Positions 30,035 through 40,764 of a DNA stretch of 64,000 nt are shown one piece after another; position 1 is the first letter of the stretch, and each line of letters opens with the position of its first letter. Source of the DNA: Thauera sedimentorum (GTDB taxonomy: Bacteria; Pseudomonadota; Gammaproteobacteria; Burkholderiales; Rhodocyclaceae); the NCBI RefSeq assembly GCF_014489115.1, contig NZ_JACTAH010000001.1, positions 124,001 to 188,000 of the forward strand, given 5' to 3'. The notes under the pieces are model-generated. The model had not been told where the DNA came from, made no database searches, and saw only the letters and a list, made by a program, of their open reading frames with translations. A program made the position numbers and the translations under genes.

Positions 30035-31378
30035 GTGACCGCCTCGCCCCCGGCCCTGCTGCAGGACGAGCTGGCCGCGGTGCTGGCCGCCGCGGGTGTC
30101 GGCGAGGGTGCGACGCTGTGCTGCGCGCTCTCCGGCGGGGTCGATTCGGTGTTGCTGCTCCATGGCCTGGCGGCCTTGCGTGAAACGCTCGGCTTCCGTC
30201 TCGTCGCGGCGCATGTGCATCACGGGCTGAGCCCGAATGCCGACGACTGGGCGGCATCCTGCGCCGGGCAATGCGCGCGCCTGGGCGTCTCCCTGCAGAC
30301 CTTTCATGTCGCGGTCGATCGCGGCGATCCGGCTGGCCTTGAAGCGGCGGCGCGGCGTGTGCGCCACGCGGCGCTGCGTCGCGTGGCCTGCGACTGGCTG
30401 GTGTTCGGCCACCACCAGGACGACCAGGCGGAGACGCTGCTGTTCCGCCTGGCGCGCGGCGCCGGCGTGCGGGGAGCCGGCGGCATGGCCGCGGTCGAGC
30501 CGGGCGCGCCGGGGCGTCTGCGTCCGCTACTCGGCGTGCGCCGGGCGCGCATCGAGCAGGCCGCGCGCGACGCCGGCCTTGTCTGGGTGAACGACGAGAG
30601 CAACGCCGACCTTCGCCATACCCGCAATGCCTTGCGCCATCGCGTGCTGCCGGCGCTGGAGGCGGTATTTCCGGCCGCGGTGCCCGCGCTGGCGCGTGCG
30701 GCGGAGAACTTCCGCGAGGCGGACGAACTGCTCGACGCGCTGGCGGCCGAGGATGCGCTGCGCTGCGGCGGGCGCAGGCTGTCGCGCGAAGCCTTGTGCG
30801 CCTTGCCATCGGCACGGCTGCGCAACCTGCTGCGCTGGCGGATGCGCGACCTGGGTGTCGAGCCGGTCTCGCGTGCCCGCCTGATCGAGACCGAACGGCA
30901 GTTGCGCGAGACCGCGCCGGGCAGGCCCTTGCGCCTGCCGCTGGGTGAGCTGGCCTGCTGCGTCTATCGCGACGAGCTGTGGCTGGAGCGTGCCCTGCCG
31001 GCGAACCCGGTGGCGCTGTGCTGGCGAGGCGAGACGCGGCTGGGCTGGGGCGATGGCGCGGTGGCCTTCGAAGCGACGCTCGGCCGCGGGCTGTCAGCAG
31101 CGGCGCTGGGCAAGGCGGGCGAGGTGTGGCTGGCCCCGCGCTGGCCCGGGCTGGCGATGCGCCTGCAGGCCGGGCGGCCGCGGCGCAGCTTCAAGAACCT
31201 GTGCCAGGAGGCGGGCGTGCCGCCGTGGCTGCGCGACCGCCTGCCGGTGCTGCGGGTCGATGGCGAGGCGGTGTGGATCGCCGGCATCGGGGTGGCGGCC
31301 GGCTGGCAGTGCGCGGCGGGCGAAGAGGGTGTGCTGCCGGTGTGGCAGCACGGAGGGATCAGTAGCGGATGCCGGTGA
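30035..31378 (+). CDS. tilS: tRNA(Ile)-lysidine synthase TilS
   Basis: TilS, 447 residues with a GTG start. It converts C34 of tRNA-Ile(CAU) to lysidine so that it reads AUA. The PP-loop SGGVDSVLLLHGL is at about 31, and HVHHGLSPNADDWA, FGHHQDDQAETLLFRL and RNALRHRVLPAL are family hallmarks. The C-terminal substrate-binding domains follow (PRRSFKNLCQEAGVPPWLRDRLP). The last 20 bp overlap the convergent response-regulator gene. Confidence 0.95.
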   Translation: MTASPPALLQDELAAVLAAAGVGEGATLCCALSGGVDSVLLLHGLAALRETLGFRLVAAHVHHGLSPNADDWAASCAGQCARLGVSLQTFHVAVDRGDPAGLEAAARRVRHAALRRVACDWLVFGHHQDDQAETLLFRLARGAGVRGAGGMAAVEPGAPGRLRPLLGVRRARIEQAARDAGLVWVNDESNADLRHTRNALRHRVLPALEAVFPAAVPALARAAENFREADELLDALAAEDALRCGGRRLSREALCALPSARLRNLLRWRMRDLGVEPVSRARLIETERQLRETAPGRPLRLPLGELACCVYRDELWLERALPANPVALCWRGETRLGWGDGAVAFEATLGRGLSAAALGKAGEVWLAPRWPGLAMRLQAGRPRRSFKNLCQEAGVPPWLRDRLPVLRVDGEAVWIAGIGVAAGWQCAAGEEGVLPVWQHGGISSGCR

Positions 31379-31964
31379 GCATCTGCGCCAGTTCGACCGC
31401 CGAGCGCACCCCCATCTTGTCGAAGATCTTCGCGCGGTGTGCCTCCACGGTACGCATCGAGATGTTCAGTTCGTCGGCGATCACCTTGTTGAACTTGCCT
31501 TCGAGGATCAGGGCCATGACCTCGCGTTCACGTGTGGTGACCGTGGCGAGCCGTGTCTCCACGGTCTCGCGGTCGGCGGCGGCGCGCTGACGTTCGGCGT
31601 CGGCCGCCAGCGCCTTGTCCACGATGTCGATCAGTTCGTTGTCGTTGAAGGGCTTCTCGATGAAGTCGAAGGCGCCCTTCTTCAGCGCTCCGACCGCCAT
31701 CGGCACGTCGCCGTGGCCGGTGATGAAGATCACCGGCAGGCGGCAGTCGCGCGCCAGCAGCGCGTCGAAGCATTCGAGGCCGCTCATGCCGTTCATGCGG
31801 ATGTCCAGCACGATGCAGCCGTTCCATTCCGGCTGCCACGCGGCCAGGAAGTCCTCGGCGCCCGGCCACAGCCTGCAACTCAGCCCGCGGGTGCGGAACT
31901 GCCATTCGAGTGCGTCGCGGATGGCTTCGTCGTCGTCGATGATGTGGGCGCAGGCCTCGTTCAT
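31359..31964 (-). CDS. FixJ-type response regulator (DctR-like)
   Basis: A 201-residue FixJ-family regulator. The receiver has DDD at 10-12, phospho-acceptor Asp54 in CIVLDIRMNGMSG, and Lys in FIEKPFNDNELID. The linker is coiled-coil-like, and the LuxR-type HTH contains TTREREVMALILEGKFNK and ISMRTVEAHRAKIFDKMGV. Its start overlaps the kinase stop by 4 bp, so the two are a cognate pair. The closest known pattern is DctR of the DctS/DctR C4-dicarboxylate system. No dct transport gene is in the window, so the substrate is an inference. Confidence 0.85.
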   Translation of the reverse strand: MNEACAHIIDDDEAIRDALEWQFRTRGLSCRLWPGAEDFLAAWQPEWNGCIVLDIRMNGMSGLECFDALLARDCRLPVIFITGHGDVPMAVGALKKGAFDFIEKPFNDNELIDIVDKALAADAERQRAAADRETVETRLATVTTREREVMALILEGKFNKVIADELNISMRTVEAHRAKIFDKMGVRSAVELAQMLTGIRY

Positions 31965-33926
31965 GCGGGCTCCACCGGTAGCGTGAGGATGAAGATGGTA
32001 CCGCCTTCCGGGTTGGCTTCGAAGCCGAGCCGTCCGCGGTGCAGTTCGGCGATCGAGCGGCAGATGTTCAGGCCCATGCCCATGCCTTCCTGCTTGGTGG
32101 TGAAGAAGGGCTCGAACAGCCGGCGCGCGGTCTCGGGAGCGATGCCGCAGCCCTGGTCGAGGACCCGCACCACCAGCAGGTCGTCCTCCTGGCTGGTGCG
32201 CAGGCGCACGGTGCGCCGCTCCGGCGGGTTGTCGCGCATCGCGTCCATGCCGTTGCGCACCAGGTTGACGATGATCTGCTCGATCATCACCGGGTCGGCA
32301 TCCACCTCGGGCAGGCGGCCGGCCAGTTCGGTGGTCAGGCGGATGCGGCGTTTGCGGGCGTCGGCCTCGATCAGGTCGACCGCGTCGCGGATGATCGCGT
32401 TGATGTCCACCGGCACGCGCTTCGGTTCCGAGCGGCGCACGAAGTCGTGCACCCGGCGGATGATCTCGCCCGCGCGCTGAGCCTGGCGGCCCAGCCGGGC
32501 GTGGACCTCGCGCAGCTCCTCGCGATCGATCTCGCCGCCGCCGGCGAGCCGGTTCATGCAGCCGCTGTTGTAGCTGGCGATGGCCGCCAGCGGCTGGTTG
32601 AGCTCGTGCGCCAGGGTCGAGGCCATCTCGCCCATGGTGATCAGGCGGGAGGTGGCCTGCAGGCGCTCTTCCTGCTGCAGCGCCAGCTCCTGGGCGCGCT
32701 TTTGCTCGGTGATGTCGAGGAAGGAGCCTAGCCAGCCGGTATGGCGCCCCAGGGCGTCGATCAGCGGGGCCTCGAAGAGCAGCACGTCCAGCGGTTCGCC
32801 GTTCTTGCGCCGGAAGCGCAGTTCCACCCCTTCAGGGGTCGAGCCGGTGTCCTGCAGGCGGTCGAGCAGTTCCTGGCGCCGCTCGGTATGGTCGGGCAGC
32901 CAGTAGGGCAGGGGCGGCGCACGGCCGATGAGCTCGTCCTCGCCGTATCCGGTCATGCGGCAGAAGGCCGGGTTGACGTGGGTGATGCGGCCGTCGAGGT
33001 CGCGCGCGCATGCCGGTGATCATCGAGTCCTCCATCGCCTTGCGGAAGGCGGACTCGTTGCGCAAGGCCTGCTCGGCGGCCTGCCGGCGGGCGAGCTGGC
33101 TGCGCAGCTGCCAGACGCTCCATAGGATGACGCCGCACAGGAGCACCAGCGAGGCGGTGAGCAGCACCGGAATCCAGCGCGTTTCGCCGCGATAGGCGGT
33201 GATGTGCAGGGTCAGCCCGTGGCCGGGCGGCTCGAAACTCATGCGGTACTCGTGCGCCGTCGACAGGGGTGCGACCTTGGACTTGGCGGCGATCTCGCGG
33301 CCGTCCACGTCGAGCACGCTCACCCGGTAGCGCTCCGAGAACCACCAGGGCAGCTCGCGCACGATCAGGCTCTGCAGCGAATACACGCCGACCGCGGTGC
33401 CGACGAAGGCGCCTTCGGCGTAGAGCGGCACGTGGACTTCGAAGTGGTAGTCGCCGCCGGTCACTTCGTAGGCCGGGCCGTAGGCCGGCTGGCCGATGGC
33501 GCGCGCCAGCCGGAACATGGATTCGGCCGGCACCGCACCATGGGTCTCGCCCAGCAGGTGAGCTTCGGACAGCGGCGGGACGGCGCCCTTGACCACGCCG
33601 TCGGCGTCGAGCCAGATGACCCGGGCGAGGCCGCTTTCAGGGCGCAGCAGCTGGTCCAGGCTGGCGCTGGTACTCGGCGCATGCACGCCGGTGGCCAGCA
33701 GTTCCGGCCCCAGCTGGGCGAGCTGCGCGGCGTTGCGGTCGAGATGGAAGCGCATGTTCTGCTCCATCCACAGCACGTCGTTGATCAGCGTGGCGCGCTG
33801 AGCCTCCTCGTCGTAGGCGCGGGTGAGCCAGACCAGCGCGGCGATGGTGCCGAGAAACAGCGCAAGCGTCAGGTAGGGCAGGCGCAACTGCCATGAGGCG
33901 GGCGCCGGCGCAGGGGTTCTGTCCAT
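31961..33926 (-). pseudogene. Frameshifted membrane PAS sensor histidine kinase (DctS-like)
   Basis: One kinase gene is read in two frames. The upstream part (33926 down to about 33005) encodes an N-terminal helix (17-35), a periplasmic sensor region, a second helix (about 255-275) and the start of a PAS domain ending SMITGMRAR. The downstream part, open from about 33000 to 31961, continues the same PAS as DLDGRITHVNPAFCRMTGY, then HisKA with LAHELNQPLAAIASY and HATPase_c with GMGMGLNICRSI. The break lies in the alternating CG tract 33001-33009, consistent with loss of one CG unit. As written, a 364-residue sensor fragment (32832-33926) and a 331-residue kinase fragment from an internal ATG (31961-32956) are open. 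It may be a real mutation or a read error. Confidence 0.85.
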
Positions 33927-34123
33927 CGTGGTGGGTCTTGCGGCTCGGTGTAGGAGGGCTCCGGGGCGAAGGGCGCCGCAACCGGCGCAGGGCAGAAGGG
34001 TAAAGAAAATTCGCCGCCCGGGGGCGAAATCTTGCCCGCGGAGGCGTGGCGCCGGCTGTGGCCGGACTCTTGGCCGGTTACAAAGCCGTCGGCCTGGACG
34101 TCCTCATGGGCGACGCGGAAACC

Positions 34124-34132
34124 TGCTAAAAT
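34124..34132 (+). promoter_or_regulatory. Extended -10 promoter for ndk
   Basis: TGCTAAAAT is an extended -10 (TGn plus TAAAAT) 35 bp upstream of the ndk ATG. No -35 is needed for this class, and none is clear. Confidence 0.45.
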
Positions 34133-34167
34133 TCCGCGTTTTGTCAAACCCCTGTCTGGAGTCCTTC

Positions 34168-34596
34168 ATGGCCATCGAACGCACCCTGTCCATCATCAAG
34201 CCCGACGCCGTCGCCAAGAACGTGATCGGCAAGATCTACCAGCGTTTTGAAGACGCCGGCCTGAAGATCATCGCCGCCAAGATGGTCCATCTGTCCGAGC
34301 AGGAAGCCGGCCAGTTCTACGCCGTGCACAAGGAGCGCCCCTTCTTCAAGGACCTGGTGTCCTTCATGACCTCCGGCCCGGTGATGATCCAGTGCCTGGA
34401 AGGTGAGAACGCCATCGCCAAGAACCGCGAGCTGATGGGCGCCACCGACCCGAAGAAGGCCGACGCCGGCACCATTCGCGCCGACTTTGCCGAGTCGATT
34501 GACGCCAACGCCGTACACGGCTCCGATGCGCCCGAGACCGCCGCGGTCGAAGTGGCCTTCTTCTTCCCCGGCATGAACGTCTACAGCGGCCGCTAA
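34168..34596 (+). CDS. ndk: Nucleoside diphosphate kinase
   Basis: Ndk, 142 residues, the usual size. It balances NTP pools by moving the gamma phosphate between nucleotides through a phospho-His intermediate. Seen are [15 protein letters not shown] at the N-terminus, the Kpn-loop region, [18 protein letters not shown], and the active-site His in [12 protein letters not shown]. The ATG at 34168 gives the family start; the open frame reaches back 80 codons through the promoter. It is the first gene of the core-gene block. Confidence 0.97.
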   Translation: MAIERTLSIIKPDAVAKNVIGKIYQRFEDAGLKIIAAKMVHLSEQEAGQFYAVHKERPFFKDLVSFMTSGPVMIQCLEGENAIAKNRELMGATDPKKADAGTIRADFAESIDANAVHGSDAPETAAVEVAFFFPGMNVYSGR

Positions 34597-34676
34597 GGGA
34601 ACCGGGGCGGGCGCGGCAGAGTCGAGACACTGCATCCGCAGCTTCTTTCTCCGCACCGCCCCCGCTGCACAAGACC

Positions 34677-35798
34677 ATGGTCAATCTGCTCGATTTCGAT
34701 GTCGACGGCCTCGTCGACTGGTTCGCCGAACGCGGCGAGAAGCCGTTTCGCGCCCGCCAGGTGATGCGCTGGATGCACCGCGAGGGCTGTGACGAGTTCG
34801 AGCGCATGACCGACGTGGCCAAGAGCCTGCGCGCCAAGCTCGCCGAAGAGGCCTGCATCCGCGCACCGGTGCCGGTGCGCGACTCGGTGTCGGCCGACGG
34901 CACGCGCAAGTGGCTGCTCGACGTGGGCAACGGCAACGCGGTGGAAACCGTGTTCATTCCCGAGACCAGCCGCGGCACCCTGTGCGTGTCCTCGCAGGCC
35001 GGCTGCGCACTGGACTGCGCCTTTTGCTCCACCGGCAAGCAGGGCTTCAACCGCAATCTCTCCGCGGGCGAAATCATCGGCCAGCTGTGGCTCGCCAACA
35101 AGCTGCTCGGCGCGGCCCGCGACGCCGCCCCCGACCTCGAGGCCGGCGAACGCGACAACGGCCGCATCATCAGCAACGTGGTGATGATGGGCATGGGCGA
35201 GCCGCTCGCCAATTTCGACAACGTGGTCACCGCGTTGCGCCTGATGCTCGACGACCACGCCTATGGTCTGTCGCGCCGCCGTGTGACCGTATCCACCTCG
35301 GGCATCGTGCCGGCCATGGATCGTCTGCGCGAGGAATGCCCGGTGGCGCTCGCGGTGTCGCTGCACGCTTCGAACGATGCGCTGCGCGACCGCCTGGTGC
35401 CGATCAACCAGAAATATCCGCTGGCCGAGCTGATGGCCGCCTGCCGGCGCTATCTAGACCGTGCGCCGCGTGATTTCGTCACCTTCGAGTACGTCATGCT
35501 CGACGGCGTGAACGACCAGGATGCCCATGCGCGCGAGCTCGTCGCGCTGGTGCGCGACGTGCCGTGCAAGTTCAACCTGATCCCGTTCAACCCCTTCCCG
35601 AACTCCGAGTTCCGCCGCTCGCCGGCGGAGCGTATCCGCCGCTTTGCGGGTATCCTGATTGACGCCGGCATTGTCACCACGACCCGCAAGACGCGCGGCG
35701 ACGACGTGGATGCGGCCTGCGGCCAGCTCGCGGGCCAGGTGCAGGACAAGACCCGGCGTACCGTACGACTCGTGAAACCGATGGAGGTCCGCTCATGA
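34677..35798 (+). CDS. rlmN: Dual-specificity rRNA/tRNA (adenine-C2) methyltransferase RlmN
   Basis: RlmN, 373 residues. This radical-SAM enzyme methylates A2503 of 23S rRNA and A37 of some tRNAs. The iron-sulphur cluster motif CxxxCxxC appears as CALDCAFC near residue 110. The second catalytic Cys sits in [10 protein letters not shown] near the C-terminus. [13 protein letters not shown] and [20 protein letters not shown] are family signatures. It overlaps pilF by 4 bp. Confidence 0.97.
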   Translation: MVNLLDFDVDGLVDWFAERGEKPFRARQVMRWMHREGCDEFERMTDVAKSLRAKLAEEACIRAPVPVRDSVSADGTRKWLLDVGNGNAVETVFIPETSRGTLCVSSQAGCALDCAFCSTGKQGFNRNLSAGEIIGQLWLANKLLGAARDAAPDLEAGERDNGRIISNVVMMGMGEPLANFDNVVTALRLMLDDHAYGLSRRRVTVSTSGIVPAMDRLREECPVALAVSLHASNDALRDRLVPINQKYPLAELMAACRRYLDRAPRDFVTFEYVMLDGVNDQDAHARELVALVRDVPCKFNLIPFNPFPNSEFRRSPAERIRRFAGILIDAGIVTTTRKTRGDDVDAACGQLAGQVQDKTRRTVRLVKPMEVRS

Positions 35799-36598
35799 CG
35801 CGCTTCGCCGCGAAGCTGTTTCCTGCTGCCCTGACCCTGCTGCTGGCCGCTTGCGCGACCGCGCCGGGAGGTGTCGCGCCGAACGCACAGGCGGAGCGTC
35901 CGCATTCCGATCGTGTACCGGCGACGGCTTCGGAGGCAAGCGCCAAGGTGCACGTCGAGTTGGGCATGGCCTACCTGCAGGTGGGGCGTTTCGACGTGGC
36001 ACTGGACGAGGCGGCCGTGGCGCTGGATGAGAGCACCTCCTATGCGCCGGCCTTCCATCTGAAGGGGCTGGTTTACATGATGGTCGACGATAGCGCGCAG
36101 GCTGAGTCGAACTTCCGGCAGGCTCTCTCTCTGGCTCCGGGCGATCCGGATTTCAACAACAGCTTCGGCTGGTTCCTGTGTACCCAGGGACGCGAGGCTG
36201 AAGGGTTGGAACGCCTGGCTCTGGCTGCGCGCAATCCCTACTACCGTACGCCGACCTATCCATATGCCAATGCGGGTTTGTGCTATCTGCGAACCGGCGA
36301 TACTGCCGCTGCAGTGGCCCAGTTCCAGCGTGCGGTGGACGCAGATCCGAACAATGCGCAGGCCCTATTCCACCTCGCCGCCATTGCCTACCGCAAGGGT
36401 GACTTCGCCGGCGCTCGCGTGCATCTGATCCGCCTGCACCAGCAGAGCGATCCGACGCCCGAGTCGGTGTGGCTGGGCCTGCGGACCGAGCGCAGGCTGG
36501 GCAACACGGAGGCGGAGGCGAGCTATGCGGCGCAGTTGCGCAGCCGTTTCGGCAGCTCGCCGGAGTTTCAGTTGATGCAGCAAGGAAAGTACGAGTGA
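35795..36598 (+). CDS. pilF: Type IV pilus biogenesis/stability lipoprotein PilF (PilW)
   Basis: A 267-residue outer-membrane lipoprotein with a lipobox LLAAC (Cys20) and about six TPR units (for example [20 protein letters not shown] and [21 protein letters not shown]). PilF/PilW helps assemble the PilQ secretin for type IV pili. Its place between rlmN and rodZ is the conserved proteobacterial setting. The ATG overlaps the rlmN stop (ATGA) and its own stop overlaps the rodZ GTG. No other pilus gene is in the window. Confidence 0.93.
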   Translation: MTRFAAKLFPAALTLLLAACATAPGGVAPNAQAERPHSDRVPATASEASAKVHVELGMAYLQVGRFDVALDEAAVALDESTSYAPAFHLKGLVYMMVDDSAQAESNFRQALSLAPGDPDFNNSFGWFLCTQGREAEGLERLALAARNPYYRTPTYPYANAGLCYLRTGDTAAAVAQFQRAVDADPNNAQALFHLAAIAYRKGDFAGARVHLIRLHQQSDPTPESVWLGLRTERRLGNTEAEASYAAQLRSRFGSSPEFQLMQQGKYE

Positions 36599-37548
36599 GC
36601 GAGACGATCGATCAGAGCCCCGAGATCGAACAGACCGATCCGGCTGCGGTCGGCGAGATCCTGCGCGGCGGTCGCGAGGCGCGCGGACTGACGGTCGCCA
36701 ACGTGGCGCAGATGCTCAAGCTGGGTGTCCGCCAGGTCGAGGCGATGGAAGCCGGTCGCTTCGACCTGTTGCCCGGGCCGGCCTTCGTGCGCGGCTTCCT
36801 GCGCAACTATGCGCGCCTGCTCGGTCTCGATGCCGAGCCGCTGGTTGCCGCCGTGGATGCCGGACCGACTTCGGCCGCGCGGGTAGAGCTCTCGCCGGTG
36901 TCCAACGCCGACGGCGTCATGCCGGTGAGTGGCGAGCGGCGCATGTCGTCCACGCCGGTGGTCCTGGTGGCCTTCGGTCTGCTGCTGGTGGTGCTGGTCG
37001 GCTGGTACTTCGACTGGTTCCGTACGCCGGGACAGCCGGCAAACGATCTTGCGCTGCCGGCCTCCCCGGAGATCGTGCCGCAGAATGAACCGCTGTTCCC
37101 GCCTCCGCCTTCCGCCGAGGATGTCGGCGAGCCCGGGCTGCCGGCGCAGGTAGCTGTGGAACCGGTGGAGCCGCCCACGGCCGACGCGGGTGCCGCACCC
37201 CGGGACGAATCCGCCGCAGCGCAGCCTCCCGAGCCGGCGCCGCCTCCCGCGCAGCCGGCCCCGGTCCCCGCCACGCCCGCCGAGCCCGCAGTCCAGGAGT
37301 CCGCGACGGGCGGCAGCGTGATCGAGCTGCGTTTCGCCGGCGAGTCATGGTTCGAGATCCGTGATGCGAGCGGCAACATCGTTGCCACCGGTACGGGTAG
37401 CGCAGGCCAGGTGCGCAGCGTGCGCGGCACGGCACCGCTGGCGCTGGTGATCGGCAATGCTGCCCAGGTACGCCTCAGCCACAACGGTCAAGCAGTCGAT
37501 CTGGTGCCGCATACCCGGGTCAGCGTCGCCCGCCTGACCCTGCAGTGA
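36595..37548 (+). CDS. rodZ: Cytoskeletal/cell-shape protein RodZ
   Basis: A 317-residue bitopic membrane protein linking MreB to the cell-wall machinery. The N-terminal helix-turn-helix (about 18-85) includes [19 protein letters not shown] and [20 protein letters not shown]. One transmembrane segment follows at about 120-137, then a long Pro/Ala-rich periplasmic linker and the C-terminal DUF4115 domain ([20 protein letters not shown]). The start is the GTG at 36595, overlapping the pilF stop, with AAGGA 8 bp upstream. Confidence 0.93.
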   Translation: MSETIDQSPEIEQTDPAAVGEILRGGREARGLTVANVAQMLKLGVRQVEAMEAGRFDLLPGPAFVRGFLRNYARLLGLDAEPLVAAVDAGPTSAARVELSPVSNADGVMPVSGERRMSSTPVVLVAFGLLLVVLVGWYFDWFRTPGQPANDLALPASPEIVPQNEPLFPPPPSAEDVGEPGLPAQVAVEPVEPPTADAGAAPRDESAAAQPPEPAPPPAQPAPVPATPAEPAVQESATGGSVIELRFAGESWFEIRDASGNIVATGTGSAGQVRSVRGTAPLALVIGNAAQVRLSHNGQAVDLVPHTRVSVARLTLQ

Positions 37549-37558
37549 GATCAGCAAG

Positions 37559-38809
37559 ATGACGAATGCCCCCGTCTGCCCCTTCGGTGCGCAGTCGCGC
37601 CACCGGACGCGACTGGTGCGCGTCGGCCGCGTCGCGGTCGGCGCGGATGCGCCGGTGGTGGTGCAGTCCATGACCAATACCGACACCGCCGACGTGCTGG
37701 GCACCGCGATGCAGGTCGCCGAACTGGCACGCGCCGGCTCGGAGATCGTGCGCATCACGGTGAACAACGAGGACGCCGCGCGCGCGGTGCCGCATATCCG
37801 CGACCGCCTGCTGGCGCTCAATGTCGACGTGCCGCTGGTGGGCGACTTCCACTACAACGGCCACAAGCTGCTCACCGATTTTCCGGCCTGCGCTGAGGCG
37901 CTCGCCAAGTTCCGTATCAACCCGGGCAACGTCGGCGCCGGCACCAAGCGCGACCCGCAGTTCGCCGCCATCGTCGAACTGGCCTGCCGCTACGACAAGC
38001 CGGTGCGCATCGGGGTGAACTGGGGCAGCCTGGACCAGTCCGTGCTCGCACGCATCATGGATGCCAACGCCAAACTCGCCGAGCCGCGCGACGCCGGCGC
38101 GGTGATGCGCGAGGCGCTGGTGGTCTCGGCGCTCGAATCCGCCGCCAAGGCCGAGGAGTACGGCTTGGCGGGCGACCGCATCATCCTGTCGGCCAAGGTC
38201 TCCAGCGTGCAGGATCTGATCGCGGTGTACCGCGAACTGGCCGCGCGCAGCGACTACCCGCTGCACCTCGGGCTGACCGAGGCCGGCATGGGCTCCAAGG
38301 GCATCGTCGCCTCCACCGCGGCGCTCGCGGTGCTGCTGCAGGAAGGCATCGGCGACACCATCCGCATCTCGCTCACGCCGGAGCCGGGCGGCAGCCGTAG
38401 CCAGGAGGTGATCGTCGCGCAGGAGATCCTGCAGACCATGGGCCTGCGTGCCTTCACCCCGATGGTCACCGCCTGCCCGGGCTGCGGGCGCACCACCAGC
38501 ACCTTCTTCCAGGAGCTGGCCGACGGCATCCAGCGCTACGTGCGCGAGCAGATGCCGGTGTGGCGCGAGCAGTATGACGGCGTGGAGAACATGACCCTGG
38601 CGGTGATGGGCTGCGTGGTCAACGGGCCGGGCGAGAGCAAGCACGCCAACATCGGCATTTCGCTGCCCGGCACCGGCGAGACGCCCGCCGCGCCGGTGTT
38701 CGTGGACGGCGTCAAGACCGTCACCCTGCGCGGCGACAACATCGCCGCCGAGTTCAAGGCCATCGTGGACGACTACGTGGCCACCCGTTACACGAGGAAG
38801 GCGGGCTGA
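37559..38809 (+). CDS. ispG: 4-hydroxy-3-methylbut-2-enyl diphosphate synthase IspG
   Basis: IspG (GcpE), 416 residues, catalysing the penultimate step of the MEP isoprenoid pathway with a 4Fe-4S cluster. The TIM-barrel half has [14 protein letters not shown] and [14 protein letters not shown]. The cluster Cys are seen in [10 protein letters not shown] and [15 protein letters not shown]. It follows rodZ by 10 bp and precedes hisS, the conserved rodZ-ispG-hisS order. Confidence 0.97.
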   Translation: MTNAPVCPFGAQSRHRTRLVRVGRVAVGADAPVVVQSMTNTDTADVLGTAMQVAELARAGSEIVRITVNNEDAARAVPHIRDRLLALNVDVPLVGDFHYNGHKLLTDFPACAEALAKFRINPGNVGAGTKRDPQFAAIVELACRYDKPVRIGVNWGSLDQSVLARIMDANAKLAEPRDAGAVMREALVVSALESAAKAEEYGLAGDRIILSAKVSSVQDLIAVYRELAARSDYPLHLGLTEAGMGSKGIVASTAALAVLLQEGIGDTIRISLTPEPGGSRSQEVIVAQEILQTMGLRAFTPMVTACPGCGRTTSTFFQELADGIQRYVREQMPVWREQYDGVENMTLAVMGCVVNGPGESKHANIGISLPGTGETPAAPVFVDGVKTVTLRGDNIAAEFKAIVDDYVATRYTRKAG

Positions 38810-38828
38810 GCCCGCGGAAAACAAGAAT

Positions 38829-40130
38829 ATGAGCAAGACCCTGCAGGCCGTGCGCGGGATGAACGACATCCTGCCCGACGACGCCGAAACCTGGGAGCAT
38901 TTCGAGGACATCGTCCGCGACTGGCTGAAGAGCTACGGTTATCGCCCGATCCGCATGCCCATCGTCGAGCCGACGCCGTTGTTCAAGCGCGCCATCGGCG
39001 AAGTCACCGACATCGTCGAGAAGGAGATGTACTCCTTCGAGGACGCCCTCAACGGCGAGCAGCTCACCCTGCGCCCGGAAGGCACCGCGTCCTGCGTGCG
39101 CGCGGCCATCCAGCACAACATGGTGGCCGGCAGCGGGCCGCAGCGCCTGTACTACCACGGTCCGATGTTCCGCCACGAGCGCCCGCAGAAGGGACGCTAC
39201 CGGCAGTTTCACCAGATCGGCGTCGAGGCGCTGGGCTTCACCGGGCCGGACATCGATGCCGAGCACATCATCATGTGCGCACGCCTGTGGGACGATCTCG
39301 GGCTCGAGGACGTCAGCCTGGAGATCAACTCTCTCGGTTCGGCCGAAGAGCGCGCACAGCATCGCGCCGCGCTGATCGCCTACCTGGAGCAGCACCAGGC
39401 GCGCCTGGACGAGGACGGCAAGCGCAGGTTGTACACCAACCCCTTGCGCATCCTCGACACCAAGAACCCCGAACTGCAGGATGTGGTCGACGCCGCGCCG
39501 CGCCTCGCCGATTATCTCGGCGACGAGTCTAGCGCGCACTTCCAGGCGGTGCAGGTCCTGCTCAAGGATGCCGGCATCCCGTTCCGCATCAACCATCGCC
39601 TGGTGCGCGGGCTGGACTACTACAACCGCACGGTGTTCGAGTGGGTCACCACCCGCCTCGGCGCGCAGGGTACGGTCTGCGCAGGCGGGCGCTATGACGG
39701 CCTGGTCGAGCAGCTCGGTGGCAAGCCGACGCCGGCAGCGGGCTTTGCCATGGGCGTGGAACGCCTGCTCGCGCTGTGGCGCGAGTCCGGTGGCGAGGCC
39801 GACCGCATGCAGCCGGACGTCTACGTCGTGCACCTGGGCGAGCAGGCCCGCCGGCTGGCGTTCCGTGCGGCCGAAGCCCTGCGCACCCATGGTTTTGCGG
39901 TACTGCTGCACTGTGGCGAGGGCAGTTTCAAGTCGCAGATGAAGAAGGCCGATGCGAGCGGTGCCGCGGTGGCGCTGGTGATCGGCGAAGACGAGGCGGC
40001 GGCTGGCGAGATCGGCCTGAAGCCCTTGCGCGGCCCGGGCGGGCAGCAGCGCATTGCGCTCGATGCCTTGCCCGAAGCGGTGGCCGGGCTCCTGTATTCA
40101 GAAGAAGAGGACGACGATGGCAGTGTATGA
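38829..40130 (+). CDS. hisS: Histidyl-tRNA synthetase
   Basis: HisRS, 433 residues, class II synthetase. Motif 1 region is [18 protein letters not shown], motif 2 is [21 protein letters not shown], the histidine-binding loop is [15 protein letters not shown], and motif 3 is [10 protein letters not shown]. The C-terminal anticodon-binding domain follows from about residue 335. It overlaps the next gene by 14 bp. Confidence 0.98.
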   Translation: MSKTLQAVRGMNDILPDDAETWEHFEDIVRDWLKSYGYRPIRMPIVEPTPLFKRAIGEVTDIVEKEMYSFEDALNGEQLTLRPEGTASCVRAAIQHNMVAGSGPQRLYYHGPMFRHERPQKGRYRQFHQIGVEALGFTGPDIDAEHIIMCARLWDDLGLEDVSLEINSLGSAEERAQHRAALIAYLEQHQARLDEDGKRRLYTNPLRILDTKNPELQDVVDAAPRLADYLGDESSAHFQAVQVLLKDAGIPFRINHRLVRGLDYYNRTVFEWVTTRLGAQGTVCAGGRYDGLVEQLGGKPTPAAGFAMGVERLLALWRESGGEADRMQPDVYVVHLGEQARRLAFRAAEALRTHGFAVLLHCGEGSFKSQMKKADASGAAVALVIGEDEAAAGEIGLKPLRGPGGQQRIALDALPEAVAGLLYSEEEDDDGSV

Positions 40131-40761
40131 CCTGGAAGAGCAGGAACAGATTTCCGAGCTCAAGGCATGGTGGGCGCAGTACGGCAAGCTGATCACCGCG
40201 CTGGCGGTGGCTGCCGCGGTGGCTTCGGTGGGCTGGCAAGGCTGGCAGTGGTACCAGGGCAAGCAGGCCGCCGAGGCCGGCGCGCTCTATCACGGCGTCG
40301 AGCAGGCCGTGGGCAAGGGTGACAGCCAGAAGGCGCGCGAGCTCACCGGTCAGCTGATCGGCAGCTACGGCGGCACCGCCTACGCGCAGATGGCTGCGCT
40401 GCTGTCGGCCAGCGCGCAGTTCGACCGCGGCGACCTGGAGAACGCGCGCGCCCACCTCGCATGGGCGAGCACGGACGGCCGCGATCCGGCGCTGCGCGAC
40501 ATCGCCCGCCTGCGCCTGGCCTCGGTGCTGCTGCAGGAAGGTAAGCTGGACGAGGCCCTCAAGAGCCTGGAGGCCCCGGCCGCGGCGCCGCTGCAGGCCC
40601 GTTTCGCCGACCTGCGCGGCGACGTCCTCGCCGCCCAGGGCAAGCCGGCCGAAGCGCGCAGCGCCTACCAGGCCGCGCTGGATGCGGTCGGCAACGGCGG
40701 CGAGGGTGCCGCCACCCTGCGCGAAGTCGTGCGCGTCAAGCTCGAAGCGCTGGAGGGCTGA
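40117..40761 (+). CDS. yfgM: YfgM-type ancillary SecYEG translocon subunit
   Basis: A 214-residue protein with a cytoplasmic N-terminus, one transmembrane helix (about 23-41, [16 protein letters not shown]) and a periplasmic TPR-like domain. YfgM with PpiD attaches to SecYEG and helps hand over secreted proteins. [23 protein letters not shown] is the family start and fixes the ATG at 40117, inside the hisS end. The position between hisS and bamB is conserved. Confidence 0.92.
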   Translation: MAVYDLEEQEQISELKAWWAQYGKLITALAVAAAVASVGWQGWQWYQGKQAAEAGALYHGVEQAVGKGDSQKARELTGQLIGSYGGTAYAQMAALLSASAQFDRGDLENARAHLAWASTDGRDPALRDIARLRLASVLLQEGKLDEALKSLEAPAAAPLQARFADLRGDVLAAQGKPAEARSAYQAALDAVGNGGEGAATLREVVRVKLEALEG

Positions 40762-40764
40762 ACG

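Noticed and set aside
31359..31378. 20-bp convergent overlap of tilS and the FixJ-type regulator as a special arrangement
   Set aside because: Short convergent overlaps are common in compact genomes, and both proteins end at their usual family length.
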